From: Liquidambar formosana
Taxonomy: Eukaryota > Streptophyta > Magnoliopsida > Saxifragales > Altingiaceae
Length of the DNA: 64,000 nt
Reading direction: 5' to 3'
Assembly: GCA_039720395.1 (NCBI GenBank)
Contig: CM077826.1
Coordinates: forward strand, 19,283,053-19,347,052
This document shows positions 33,600-46,560 of this stretch, piece after piece (position 1 is the stretch's first letter; each line of letters begins with the position of its first letter). The translations under genes were made by a program, and so were the position numbers. Under the pieces are notes generated by a model. The model was not told the origin of the DNA. It ran no database searches and saw only the letters and a list, made by a program, of their open reading frames with translations.

Positions 33600-36500
33600 A
33601 TGTCTTCTCGTAGGCGTATGCTCCTAAAGGTCATAATCCTCGGCGACAGCGGGTGAGATACTTATCATCTCGAATTTTCCGATCTAGCTCATTTACTCTT
33701 CGTTTGGTTGCTGGGAAAATGAAAAAGAGAAAGGAAATTTTGGATCTAACGTCCAACATTGTTTTGCTTTCAGAGTTTTAGTTTCTTTTTTATTCCTACG
33801 TTTTCTCGGCAACCAAACAGCAATTTTTAGGAATTTAAATTTTCGAAGATTTTGGATTCTGTTAGCCCTAGTTTTTTAATCTGTTTACTCAGTCATGTCG
33901 AGTTTTCTACTAATGTGCAGTTCTTCATTTTTGTAATTGTAGGGTTGGGAAGACTTCTCTGATGAATCAGTATTGTCGCAAACCTGTATCTTCACTTTTT
34001 TTTTACCATTTTTTTTGTTTGTGTAATTGAGTGGTATGTTATTTGATTAACCTTAATTTTTATTTTTATTTTAGGTACGTGAATCGCAAGTTCAGTAATC
34101 AGTACAAAGCGACAATCGGAGCAGATTTCCTGACAAAAGAAGTTCAGTTTGAAGATAGGTTGTTCACATTGCAGGTTAGAGCTATGATCATAGAGTTTTT
34201 TTCTCTCAAGTCGAACACTTCTCTTTTTTCCTTCTGATTCTAATTATGTTTTTGGATTGCTTCTGTACTCACGATGAAGCTGATTATTTCTAAATTTCAT
34301 ATACATTGGAGAGTATATAACATAACAGGGGTAGAGTGAGGAAAATACCCTCGGAGGTCAACCTTTGGTTGGATGTTAGTGTTCTACCTTATTCTATCGG
34401 TTAGAGAAATCAATTAGCTACAACTTCTACAGACAATTAAAAATTAAATATATAAATAAAAAATAAAATTATTGAACTAACAATAAATATAACAACTTGA
34501 ACTTTGATTGATGATATTTCTGTTTAATACTTTTACAATTGTCCACGACAGGTCTTCATGTTTTGAGAGAATTGCATAACACCCTCATTATCAATCCCAT
34601 TAAATAAGTTTATTTTATTTTATTTTTTTATTTTTTTAAATATATACAACCAAGTTATTATTCATCCATTGATCTTCCATTCGGTTGCACAATCAGTTTT
34701 TCATTATCTTCATAATATAAAATGTTCTCTCTCCAAAGGCAATCACAACTAGTGGGATAAGTGCCAAATAATTAATGGATATATGTATTTTTTGTACCAA
34801 ATAATTTCTGAAGCATGATTAACAGTCTCTTTTAGTCCTGAAAACTCATTGCTAGAGCCTACATCAATAATATAAGTCTCAAGCTAATTATCAAGGGGCA
34901 GAAGCTCTTTTATAGAAAATTTGTTTGGATAAAAGTGGGAAAGGCGAATCAATTTTGCTTTCCAAAAATAGAGAAGGAATTGTTTGGATTTAGACATACC
35001 ACACAAGAAGCCACTTGGTGTTCACTTCAAGTAAACAACAATGTATTACATGAATTTGCATATTTATGTATCACATCTGTCAAATCTCTCTCTCTCTCTC
35101 TCTCTCTCTCCACTATGTATTACGAGCAAAATATTTTCGATAATAGAATTTCACCTTCTTTGAGGGGCTTTTATCTATGAAATTAGCTGTGTATTGATAT
35201 TTGCTTCTTTCTAGAGTACTTAGTTTTAGGACTTTATCATTGTAAATACTCTCAGAATCAGTTACGTATACAAGACTATCCCAGCAGTGTTGGGACTTTG
35301 AATTATCATCTTGTAGTGCATTAGTGAAACTTTCCATCTGCATGATTCTTTTTTCTATGTCATACACTTACATGAAGTTGTTAACATGTATGAAGCATGC
35401 CCATAAATTATTAATTTATTACCTGATGTTTCATACCTAATAGCAATGCCTAGTTGAAGAATATGGGGATAATTCACTTATAATTCTTGAAAGCTCTATT
35501 TTCCTATATTCAGATATGGGATACAGCTGGCCAAGAAAGGTTTCAAAGCCTTGGCGTGGCCTTTTACCGTGGTGCAGACTGCTGTGTTCTTGCGTATGAT
35601 GTGAATGTCATGAAATCATTTGATAATCTTAACAACTGGCGGGAAGAGTTTCTGATTCAGGTAATCATTGATTCACTTGCTATCCACATAATCTCTAATA
35701 TTGGATAATCAGTGACTGAAATTTTCTTTGGTGGACTTCATGTTCAGGCGGCCCCATCTGACCCTGAAAACTTTCCATTTGTTGTATTGGGAAACAAGAT
35801 TGACGTTGATGGTGGCAATAGCCGGGTGGTAAGATGGTTTTCTTCCTTTTAACATGCTCTTTCTACCACATTTTAAAATCTTATAGCCTTGTAGAATCAA
35901 GTCATCCACGTATAAAGGGTTCATAGGTCTTATGGGAATGTCTGTGCAGCTGCTCTTGCTATTAACTATGAATGCTTGTGGGTCTTTTTTGGCTTCAGGT
36001 TTCTGAAAAGAAAGCAAAGGCATGGTGTGCCTCTAAGGGAAACATACCTTACTTTGAGACTTCCGCAAAAGAAGGTTTCAACGTGGAAGCTGCCTTCGAG
36101 TGTATAGCCAAAAATGCTCTCAAGAACGAACCTGAAGAAGAAATGTGAGTATTTTTCACATCTGATTGGTCAGTTCTGTCGGGTTCATCTGTTTTTATTT
36201 TCACAACTTACTGTGTAGATTTTGAATTACCATCTTGAAAACACCATGGTAGCCCCTGGAGGCACCGATACTGCCCATTAGATTACAAAGGGGTAGATGT
36301 TGGGATGCTTCTTTTTAAGTAAAATAAAAAGATAAGGAAAATGGAAGAAAGTTCTAGTTGCGTTGTATTTGTAATTTAATGGCCAGTGCGCCTTGAGGGG
36401 GACTGCATAGTATTTGAGGATGGGTGTTTAATAAAATCTACTTCTTTTAGGGAGAACCCTGAACTTCTCACTGTGTAAACTGAATTGCTTGGAGCCTCTG

Positions 36501-36665
36501 GCTCCCAATCAATTATAAGTTAAGTGGGATACACAACTTTTTTTTCATGGAGTGCTAATTGATTGCTTTGAATCTTTGCTTGTTGACAATGGAAGATATC
36601 TTCCTGACACCATTGACGTTGCGGGTGGAGGGCGGCAGCAAAGATCTTCAGGGTGTGAATGTTAA
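33600..36665 (+). CDS. RABG3: Rab7-like small GTPase (RABG3 class)
   Basis: Rab7-type GTPases control late endosome/prevacuole-to-vacuole traffic at the tonoplast. Seven exons, all GT-AG and in phase: 33600-33652, 33943-33969, 34075-34174, 35514-35660, 35748-35828, 35999-36144, 36596-36665, giving 207 aa, the usual length. Visible motifs: P-loop GDSGVGKTS (res. 15-23), switch I with [10 protein letters not shown], switch [11 protein letters not shown], the Rab7-diagnostic [18 protein letters not shown], and a C-terminal CEC for double geranylgeranylation. The start [14 protein letters not shown] matches the family. Small differences from Arabidopsis RABG3 (from memory): LAYDVN for LVYDVN, and a Gly/Gln-rich linker before CEC. 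Intron 3 (1.34 kb) holds (CT)n and AT-rich filler. The gene appears intact. Confidence 0.95.
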
Positions 36666-38226
36666 AGAGTTCTTGGTTGGCTCAGTCTCTTGGATCAGAA
36701 GTACTGCCATCATTGATGTCTCCCCATTCATTATGCAGTCATAATTAACAAATTACATAACCTAGGGAAGATTATTGAGGTTCCATTGTGTATTATCAAA
36801 TGGGTCAGAAAATGTGATTACCTGTTTATTGCATTGTTTAACATTGAGGGTCGTAATCTGTCTTTTGTTCTGTGCTTATTTGAAAGTGTTAATGTAACTG
36901 AGAATGCTGTGTCGGCGTCGGTGTGTTGTGCTCATCTATGATATTTAATTATTTATATATTCTTAGGTTCTTAACCTGAGACAGTCGCAAGTTCTGCATG
37001 GTGTTGGAAGAAGGGATGGCTGGAATGTATGTCACTTGTGATGGAAATTCTTCACTTATATATCTAACATTATTACAATCACAGAATGCACCTTCTCCTC
37101 TTCATTTATTGTTTTGTAAAATATAAATGGATATTGCAAAGAATTCTAGCTTCTCACCAAAACATTCATATATACACATCAGCCGGTGGATGTAAAGTTA
37201 AAGTCAACAGACGGTGGGATGAGCTTATGCTGACTTGGTCTGATGTGTAAGGTTATATGAGTACGTGCTCACTTGGCCCAAAATATGTAATGTGTTATGC
37301 CAGCCTTATTTACCAATCGTTATCAAATGAGGTAAGTCGATTGGTCTAAGCAATTTTACCATTACAGAATACACCATCTCTTCTTGATTTCTTGTTTTGT
37401 TATAACAGTAAAGACTGCAAAGAAAATTAAGCTCATCAGCATCCAAAGGGCAGGTAATATGTGGGCACTGGGCGGTTTCAAATGGGTTGATGTTCAATTT
37501 CTGCCTAATATATTAATAATTACATAGACGCAAACGAGGTAAAGTTCATATTGGCCCGGCATGGAGTTACGGCTAGGACTAGGGTTGCAAACAAAACAAG
37601 TCGGAGTTTTAGAGTGTTTGAGCTCAATTTGTTTACAAACTTGATAATTCAAGACTCAAGCTTGTTAGAAGTTCAACAAAGCGGAGCTCAGTTTTATTTT
37701 GCTCGAGCTTTGTTCATTTTATAAATGATCCAATAAAGGAATACTTGTAAGAATTAGATTATAAAGGCTAGGCTTATTCAAGCCCTGTTCAAATTCCATT
37801 AATGAACTCACTCACGAACCTAATTACAAGTATTTAATAAGTCAGTTTGTGAACTCAACTGAACCAAGCTTTGCTTAATTTGAACTTGAACTTACTTAGA
37901 TTAGGCTAAATTTGAATTCAACTCAATTAATAACCAATTAAATTCGTACCAAGTCCATTGTTCGCGAGTTACTTAGAAATGGCTTGTATTTGCAGTTTTG
38001 CACTAATGTCCATCAGTCCATAATCTTCCTTTTGACAAATTTGTCCCTCGTAGACCCTGTTCCACTTAGGCCATACAGTTTACACGTCATAGCACAAAGG
38101 TTAAAATGGAAAATCAATTGAATCAAAAGTGCCCCACTCCACCAGCATATCTCGAAGGCAGTACAATTTCGCCGTGTAGTCCCCAGTCAATTTAACCCCA
38201 CTCCACCAGAATCGTCTTCTTTCATA
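36666..38226. other. Rab7 3' UTR and intergenic DNA
   Basis: The 3' UTR probably runs several hundred bp past the stop. Around 37,560-37,970 is a repeat-like patch rich in GAGCTC/AAGCTT/TTGAACT motifs (CTCGAGCTTTGTTC, AACTTGAACTTACT), resembling a plant dispersed MITE type also hinted at 20,920-21,400. No gene is recognised. Confidence 0.4.
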
Positions 38227-38250
38227 GGTTAGGGTTAGGGTTAGGGTTTT
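38227..38250 (+). promoter_or_regulatory. Telobox-like promoter motif
   Basis: AGGTTAGGGTTAGGGTTAGG plus GTTTT lies about 30-50 bp upstream of the ATG at 38277. Teloboxes (AAACCCTAA and its complement) are known promoter elements of plant housekeeping and ribosomal/translation genes. Three tandem units could also be a tiny interstitial telomere repeat. Confidence 0.6.
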
Positions 38251-38276
38251 CAGTTCGTTGCTTTGGGAGTCAATCC

Positions 38277-38802
38277 ATGGAGGCTACAAGGGAGGAAGGT
38301 GGATTGCTAGATAAGCTTCCGACCACCACGTATCGAAGACGCAGGCCTTGAAGACTGCGCCCTCCCACCCGAATCCATTAAAGAAGCCTTCCTCAGAGCC
38401 GCCACCGCCGTCCGCTCACGCGCCACCTCTATCCTCCCCACCACCGACGATGAGACCGACACCGAGGAAAACGATTGCGTCAAGGATCCATGTCCTGTTA
38501 CCGACGAGCCGTCCGATTCGCTGGTCAGGATCTCGCCGGACCTTGACCCTCATCTGGGACCTTGCGAAGCCGAGAAGCGGGGTGGCCTGCCGGAGGTCCT
38601 AGGCGACGAGGTAGGTGCCGGCGTGACAGAGGCGGAGGAGAGAGTGGATAAGGTGGTGGTGGTGATGGGAACCAAGGTGAGGGAGGGTGGAGAGGCTTGT
38701 GTTGATGGGATGCAGGGTTTGAAGATTGGAGAGAAGGGTAAAGACAATGAGGAAGAAGAGAGAGAAGCTGAAAAACCCATTTTAGCTGAACGTGTTGTAT
38801 GA
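38277..38802 (+). CDS. Plant-specific acidic protein of unknown function, frameshifted near its start
   Basis: Single exon. From the ATG at 38277 the frame encodes MEATREEGGLLDKLP and then hits a stop at 38343. Omitting one base (an extra A at about 38,322) joins it to a 159-codon open frame ending at 38800-38802, with text IEDAGLEDCALPPESIKEAF and a Glu/Asp/Lys-rich C-terminus. I recall a conserved family of small plant proteins with ...RLEDAGLEDCALPPESIKEAF near the N-terminus, but no firm function. GC content is well above the flanks, as for a real coding exon. The strong match across the shift implies a recent mutation or a sequencing error. Full length would be about 174 aa. No signal peptide or transmembrane segment is seen. 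Confidence 0.7.
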
Positions 38803-40072
38803 AACTATATAGTTATTCGTTTTCAATGGTTTATGTTGATGCAAATGGAATCCACATATAGTTGTGGGATAGTATTCGCTTGAGCTTTTTCTGGTTGAAA
38901 AGGGCTTTTGATGACCTGAGAGTTGAGAGAGTGTGTACTGACTGACTATTGTCTAGTCTTTCTTCTTTCTTTGTCATGTGAGGAAATGTGAAGCATTTGT
39001 GCCTGAAATCCTTTCCAGAAAAGTATTTTTTGTTTCTCGTATATGAATCCCCAACCTATAGGGAAAGGGTTTTTGCTTTATTTGTTACTGCTCGGTCGAG
39101 TAGTTCGATTAGTTTGGTTACGGAGTATTTAAGACATTAATAAGTTTATCGAGTGCTACTCTGTTTAATCTTTACTCAATAAATTAATGAACTTAAAATA
39201 ATGTTTAAGGGTCGCTCATTTATCTCATGAGCAACCCCAAGCAAACATTTTATTACTGAGCCAAGCTCATTTAACTTGATTCATTTTACAGTCTTGGAAT
39301 CTATTGATCTATCTCTCTTACAAGGGAATTATTGTGCTAAACATGGTGGCAAATTTGGGAATGGAATTTAATGCAAATAGTTTCTACTTCAGGAGTTATT
39401 TATTCAAATGTTGAAAATAATTTTTTTTTTAATTATATATAAAAATAATTTATGAATAAGAAAAGTAATATATGTAATTAACTTAATAGAAACAAGCATT
39501 GAGAAATAAGATGGGAATTATTAAAATATGTGACAAACCCGGGTTTCATTTATTTAACAAAAAATTCGAGACAAATTCGTAAGACACGGGAATAATTCAA
39601 GAATTTTATCAGTGACAAGTACAGGTAAATAACATTTGCTGCCTGCATCTTTCTGATTTATTGTGTTCCTTACTTGGAGCATTGTTTTGGGAGAAGCCCT
39701 TTGGATTAGGGATGCGAATGGGGTTGGTAATCTGCTGCCATGGAAAGGAATTTATGAATTGGTCCCTATTCGGTCTATCTGATGACAAGGGAAGGAAGCA
39801 TTAGATATCGATGGAATGGATATGAAATCACCTATGAATCTTTTTTTCTTTTGATATCAAGAGGTTGCCAGATGCTTTTGTATCAGACTAATCTTTTGGG
39901 CACATGCAGTCCTTCATCTCACATGCATTGGACGATTACAGGACAAAATCTGAGAGTGGCTTTGAAGGAGAATGGTGAGAGTTGAACAAATTTGAAACAC
40001 TGGAGAAGCGTCTGGGCTTTAAACCATATTAACCCGATCTCGCACAAGGCCACTGCTGATTTGAACATGTAA
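38803..40072. other. 3' flank and intergenic DNA
   Basis: No gene recognised. It includes a repeat-like patch at 39,090-39,300 (GGTTACGGAGTATTTAAGAC; ATTACTGAGCCAAGCTCATT) resembling the dispersed GAGCTC-type repeat. Confidence 0.35.
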
Positions 40073-40230
40073 TCAGTCGAGGCCTTTGTTTGGATTAAGA
40101 GACTTTATTACATCAAAAATTTCTTGGCTAGTCGCCGGTGTAAGAAAGTAATTACCCTCGTCTTGATTAGGGCAGTAGCGGTCTAATGATCGCTTGAAAG
40201 GAATTGAATTAGAAGTGGTAAAATTATTTT
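40073..40230 (-). pseudogene. LINE reverse transcriptase relic
   Basis: The minus strand contains FLTPATSQEIFDVIKSLNPN followed by KG.D, equivalent to the block just before the RT domain of plant LINEs (EI...I..LNPNKAPGPDG). Upstream text (SLDRYCPNQDEGN) fits the preceding linker. It ends at once after this block. Confidence 0.6.
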
Positions 40231-40952
40231 CAAATTTAAAAATTAAAAAAAAAATTGTTATTATCATGCGTCCACCCAACCCAGAGTCATCTTCAGTTGC
40301 AAATTTGTGTGCTAGAATTGGGTTTTCTTTACCCAAAAAAAAAAAAAAAGAAAAAAAAAAGGCCTTCCATTCCTTTCTCTATCAGGAATGGGTTTCAGCC
40401 CATCCTCAATCCAAAATCTGGCCTGGGCATGCATGTCTTTAATTAGTTGAAAATGGAAATTTTCCCCCTTTCGCAGCCATGTTTGCAGACTGAATAAATT
40501 CAAGAAACGTAGAAAATGAATCATTTTTAAAACTCAAAGTTGTTCACTAACGATGATATCGCAGTCGATACTCCTCACATTTTATCAATTAAGAATGTCT
40601 TTAATCTTCCTCCTTTGGGTTGATAGCCACATGAAAGGCAACATATCAGCATAAGTTAAACGAGCAAATTAACATTAATTATTATAGCTTCTACTGTATC
40701 TGTCCCTGCATTACTAAAAGAGCACCACTCCATAGAAGCATTAATCAGCACCTTAATCAAAAAAAAACTCTAGCCGGGAAATTTTTGTCTGACTAACAAC
40801 CAAAAGATGATTTTAATTTTAGGCATTATGCCAAGGTCCCGGCCCAAATGGATTTGAGTAGAACACACATAGCAGGGATGAATGTTTTTATCCTTACCTC
40901 GAAGCTAAGTTGCTGATCTAATTGAATACTGACCATCATTGGAGGGATCAAC

Positions 40953-41000
<48 letters not shown>

Positions 41001-44000
41001 TACACATATTTGGGGGGGTGTCAAGAGGGGTATTCAGATCTTTGACTCAACTAATCCTTAAAATATGGTAATATTACTGTTCACTCTATATCAATTAACA
41101 CCTAAGATAAATTCAGTTAATGACTGACCCAAGAGAGAGAGGGAAGTTGAATTTAAGACCTTTCACTTCTTAAGATGTGAGTCTCAAGAATCATTGGTCC
41201 ACCTCTAGGAATTATTTTGGAAGGAAAATGACTAGATCATTTGAACAATATTCCATTATCTTGGTCTTGGGTTTGAGCCTTGAACCTTGAGGTCTAGGGT
41301 TGAAACTTGAAAGAGAATGGAGGGTTACCAAGTCATAAAGCCCAATAAACTATGTGGGCTTCTAAAATATATTCCATTTTCCATCTGGGATAAAATGACT
41401 TCACCTTTAGATCCCAATCAGTGTTTACCCAGTTGGTCCTCATCTAAGGTATGAATAAAGAGGTAATGCATCACCCAATTATGGCTGGAAGGAAATGTTT
41501 TCACCATTCCATGCTAGTATGCTACCACCACAAACCTTTAAGAATAAGGTCCGTTTCTTATTTTGTTTTGTTTTTACATTTTTGAGGAGGTTGCTGAAAC
41601 TTGAAAGAGTGTCTAACGGGTCTGGTCCTTGGCTTACATGACGGGCTGAGCCCTCCTCCTTCACTTAAACAGTTAAACCCTAACATTTCTCTCTTCATGA
41701 CCAATGCACCTGTTTTCTTTTGCTTTGCTATGGGTAAGATAGGAAGGGGGAAAAGTCACAGAACCACACATCAGCCTGATTAAATAAAACTGATGAAATA
41801 GCACATTAGACTGATTGGTACCCCACATTCTAAAAGCCTAAACAACTTTTAAAGGCGCAAAACCCTGCTTCTACAACACTCTTAATATCCTCTACCTGAT
41901 GTAAGACAATATCGCAACCCAACATGTATTACTTTAATTATGAGGTTGAAAGTGGGGTTACAACTTCTTTATTAGCGTTGCATGTTCCTGTCTGGTTAAT
42001 GATTGAATGACAATCAATAGCTCAAATAATAGATCGATAATGCATTTAGGTGCATAAAAGTTGGGTACTTGAGTCATATAGTATAAATTTCCATTTATGG
42101 TTTCAAATAATTTGGATTTCGACTTGCTCATTATTTGGATAATCAAAGTTAATTTGATTCAAGTGCCTTGTAGCAATCTAACACACAATTATTAAGAACG
42201 TGAGAGTGTACATTGCAAGGACACAAGATTGTAAAATATACTCAAATCTTATCGCTTGATAGTTTTTTTATGGAAAATATTTGGCTCCTTATGCATGAAG
42301 AGGAACCCTTCCTTTGCCCCATTTATATTTTTTCATCTAATCATAGTTAATCGAAAAAAATATGGACATATGAATATATGAACCTCATTTATGTTCATGT
42401 GTACACATAAATACAAGATCGCCTATTTATAATTACAAAAGTATAAGAAACCCGTGCACATCTTTGATTGTCACAAGTACGTATTACTATCCTTTAAACA
42501 AAATTGAAAGAAGAAAGAGTAAGTGAGAGCAACAAAGAGAGAAGATTTAAATCCCAAAGGTTTCATTTGAGTCTTAGAAAGTAGAAAATAAAATAAAATA
42601 AAAAGTTCAAAATTACTTAAAAATAGATTCCTCTTCTAAGCATTTAATTATTTTACCTTTCTTTCCTCTTTTTTCCTTCTACTTTCGAGCGTGAAAACTG
42701 TGAGAGAAAAAATTGTGGGGAGAAATACAGAGAAAAAAAAGAACACACTTACATATTTGCATATATCCATCGACACAAGGCATCACCCTCATTAAAAAAA
42801 AAAAAATGAGTGATATTATTTTATTTATTTATCGATTTATTTTATAGAGTAAAATGAAGTGACCATTATCAGTTATTACTACTTGGAGAGCTGCAGTGAT
42901 AAAATTAAAGACTATTATTTGACATCGGATTTTAACTATAAAACAGTTACATTGTTAAAATCATGTTTTAGCATCCACAACTGTACCAATAACTCATAAA
43001 TTGTCATTAAAAGAAACAATTAAAATTTTCAAACAAGAAACCTAAAAATATGAAAGATCTTGTCAATCAATACATCCAATCCATAAATTAAGGTTCTCTC
43101 ATCCCTTCCTATGCGAACTGATTTCATAATTAATGAATTCAAAAAAAATAAAATAAAGTTGGCCCACATACTGACCTAATGAAAGCCAATCGTATAACGT
43201 ACATATATCCCTGGCCAACCAACTCTATTTATTTATATTTTTTTGGGGGGTAAGGTCATTAATGATCGATGTTTTTGATAAGGATGATTTGGCCAGCTAT
43301 TGAAAGCCATTGGTGGCCTAGAATTCTAGAAATTGTCCAACTGGGCCAGGTCTTTGGCAACCAATAAAATAACTCAAAATTCCAATCACAGATTATTGAT
43401 TTATTTTTTCCGGCCACAAAACGTGTCCTTATTGATTTCTTAATGGCGACAACACCAAATTGGACCAAGTTAATTATGAAAAGAAAAGAAGAACCAAGGT
43501 TCAAATAAATAAATAAACCTTATATGATGTTATTTAAACTATTCATTAACTTGTCTTAACCAAGTCTTCATTCATTTGTCTTGTACTATCTCTTTGATTT
43601 CCCTCAATTGCATTGGTCCCTTTTGTAATCTTCCTTGTCTTTCTGTCTTTTCTGGATAAATCTTCAAAAACTTGTATGTTAATCAAAAGTTAGTTTGTTT
43701 GACTTTAGTTTACAGGTATTAGGTTACTTTCAATCAAATCACAAGAGGTTTTTGGTTAAAGATGATCGACACAATTTTCTTGTTACCTAAACTGCGCAAT
43801 TGAATTTGTCGGTCCATGCATTCTTTTTTTTTTTTTTTTTTATAAATAAAAAAACTGTTGAAAAAGGATTGTGAAATTTATACAAACTGTTAGCATCTCA
43901 CATAGGATGCGTGAGGGCGGCTGAAGTGTTGAGTCAGCCTTAACAATACTTCAATATATGTCGAGGTTAAACTACATGTCTAACAATGGTATTATAGCCG

Positions 44001-44720
44001 GGACAAGCCAGTGCCGATGTGGGTTATTAGGATGCAAATGACGTCTAATATGGGCTTATAAAATGGCATTGGATATTCCTCCTAAAAAATGCGCCTTTTG
44101 GGCTCAAAAGCCAGAAGGACAAACTCATGAGTCCAACTTATGCGCTAAGCGAAAACGGGCAAGTGAGGCTTAGGCCGTGCTCATCTCTCAAACTAACAAA
44201 TAGCTTATCCAAACCCGCTTACTCTTGACAAAATCTTTGCATGATGACATTTTCTTTTTGAGTTCAAGCGGGGATGATGGAATTTGTAACTCATTCAACT
44301 TGTATTTCGTTTATGCCTTTGTAGCCTATTGACATCTCTTGTTCGAAAAAAACTTATAAAAGGAATTCAAGCTCAGATTATTATTATTTTATTGTTTAGG
44401 TAATTTATATCCAAAATCTAAAATTAAAATATAAAATAAAATAATAAGAGGACACATGTTTTTCCTCTCGCAAATTAAAAATATGAGCCATTCCTGCGAT
44501 CCCGACTCCTCATAAGTAGCTCTATACAAACTAAAATTATAAATATAGGCGTTGCAATCCTCACCATTACTTTCACCAATTATTCTTTTATTGCTTTACC
44601 AAGGTAAAACAATCATCATGCATTGCCACATCACCCAGTCATGTTAGGTAGTATGAAGAAGATGACAAAACCGCCGGTGAGACACTTAGACAAACATATC
44701 TTCCTGGAGATGCTGGTGGA
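40231..44720. other. Long intergenic stretch without a recognised gene
   Basis: AT-rich, with a poly-A tract at 40,335-40,360, a (CT)n(CA)n compound microsatellite at 40,959-41,004, and poly-T at about 43,825-43,841. Around 43,985 TGGTATTATAGCCGGGAC vaguely resembles a tRNA-Met primer site, but no LTR pair was found. Isolated open frames (for example on the minus strand at 43,259-43,504) have no family resemblance. Confidence 0.4.
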
Positions 44721-45246
44721 ATGGTCTGATCATCTACGATTGATGTGCATTAAATAGGATTTCGACTTACGATAATTTTGAGGAAGCCCATGCCAATTGC
44801 CAACACTGTGTGTCCTTACTCCTTACAACGTACTCAATTATTATTATTATCTCTAGGGTAAACACAGTTACATCTTTTTAATATTTGACAATTACAGATG
44901 CAGTATCCTTCTCATTTTTAGAATTACATCGACAATCCCCATCAAGATGGTTAGCATAATAGTATTAATTAACCATATATATAATGGCTTGATCATCTAA
45001 AATTGATGTGCATTAAAGAGGATTTCAACTTAGGACAATTTTGAGGAAGCCCATGCCAATTGCCAACACTGTGTGTCCTTAGTCCTTACAACGTACTCAA
45101 TTATCATTATTATCTCTAGGGTAAATCCTGCTACATCTCTTTTAATATCTGACAATTACAGATGCAGTACCCCTTCTCATTTTTAGAATTATATTGACAA
45201 ACCCTGTCAAGATAGTTAGCATAATAGTGTTAATTAACCATATATA
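44721..45246 (+). repeat. Tandem direct duplication, two copies of 263 bp
   Basis: Copy 1 (44,721-44,983) and copy 2 (44,984-45,246) align end to end with scattered substitutions. Shared blocks include GAGGAAGCCCATGCCAATTG, CCAACACTGTGTGTCCTTA and AACGTACTCAATTAT. Each ends in AACCATATATAT, so AT-repeat-mediated duplication is likely. Confidence 0.9.
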
Positions 45247-45782
45247 TATATAAAATGACATTAATTCCCTTGATGTAAATTGCATTATTAAACAAATCTC
45301 TCTCTCTCTCTTTCTCTCTCCTCCTCAGCGATGCAATTTGATCAAATCGGATCGACACCATGACTTCCTTTTTAGTTGGATCCTTTCTTTTCTTTTCCTT
45401 TTTGTGTGATAATAAAATTTAATTAGACTTTATGCTATATTATATTGGAGTGCATAGATGGGTGATGAGTGAAAATAAAAATGAATTTTTTTTAATTAAA
45501 ATATTATTGGGAATGCTCGAGTTCAAGTTAGGATAACACTCTTGTGAAGTTAATATGAATGAAGATGGGATGGAGCTAGCTATGACGCTAATGTAGACAA
45601 TTTAGCATAATCGAAATAGTCAAAGCTTTGAAAGATTAATTAAAGAGTTAAAGGATGTGGTGTGGGTTGCTTTATTGTTCCTTTAAGTCATTAATACTAT
45701 CATCTCTTTGTCAATAAATAAATAATACATTAACAATTTTTTTTTTGGAGGTCAATACATTAACAAATTAGAGAAGAATATA
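45247..45782. other. No gene seen
   Basis: AT-rich with a (CT)n tract at 45,297-45,320. Confidence 0.4.
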
Positions 45783-46066
45783 AAGGTGTTTGGTTTGTTT
45801 GAGAACACAACAAAGGTGAGATTATGTGAAATTATATTGTTTGAATGTTCAAACAATAAATATTTAGGGTAATCTAGGTATTTTTGAAAAAAATAAACCT
45901 GACATCAACCAATTGGGAGAGAACTATTAAAGGTAGTTAGGTTAAGGGGTGTCACTGTAGTTTATTTTATAAAGTAAGAGAGTAATAGTGGAATTTCATA
46001 AATGAAAGGCTGTGTATTTGTAATTGTCAAATACTACAAGGGATGCAAGTGTAATTTACTTTTATC
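45783..46066. mobile_element. Solo right arm related to the TIR element at 10,223-12,322
   Basis: Text from GGTGTTTGGTTTGTTTGAGA through GGATGCAAGTGTAATTTACT parallels 12,063-12,320 in order (GTGTTTGGTTTGTTxG, GAGATTAT, GGGTAAT.T.GG.ATTTT, GACATCA, TTTGTAATT, GTGTAATTTA). No matching left end is seen nearby. Confidence 0.55.
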
Positions 46067-46560
46067 TTTAAAATAAAAAAAACAAACAAACAAACAAACT
46101 GCAACCTTTAAGAGTGGCAGTGGGACCAAAATACCCTGCAGCATATTTTGGTCACTGATTCAACAAGACAGCAGTGACAATTCAAAATTGGATTTGATAC
46201 ATATTGGTGAGAAGAAAACAAAGCATAAAAGATAAGGATTCCATTAACATCCTTCATACCGAGCATCCTATCTAGAATTTAGAATAAGTAGATAGTAGTG
46301 GATAAGCGTCCCACCCAACAGTCAAACTATCAACCACTGTCACGCTCCTCACTAGGAACCAAAATCAACTCTAGATTGCATCTTCTCATGGTACTAACAT
46401 CTTTTGGGAGAGGTATTAAAAATAAAATAAAAAATAAAAAAAGAAAGAAAGAAGAAGGGGTAGGATTATATATGGTAGAGAAAAGTTATTATGATCGTGC
46501 CTTAATGGGTAAATCTCTATCTATTATATTACACGAATTTTAAAACGTGCACACATTAAT
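46067..46560. other. No gene seen
   Basis: AT-rich intergenic DNA between two repeat elements; short open frames look fortuitous. Confidence 0.35.

Noticed and set aside
35113..35367. 84-codon minus-strand open frame in Rab7 intron 3
   Set aside because: No family resemblance, and it lies within an intron of an intact gene on the other strand.
43259..43504. 81-codon minus-strand open frame
   Set aside because: No recognisable motif and no supporting exon; probably chance.
43985..44005. TGGTATTATAGCCGGGAC as a retrotransposon primer site
   Set aside because: Several mismatches to the tRNA-Met complement and no LTR or coding partner nearby.
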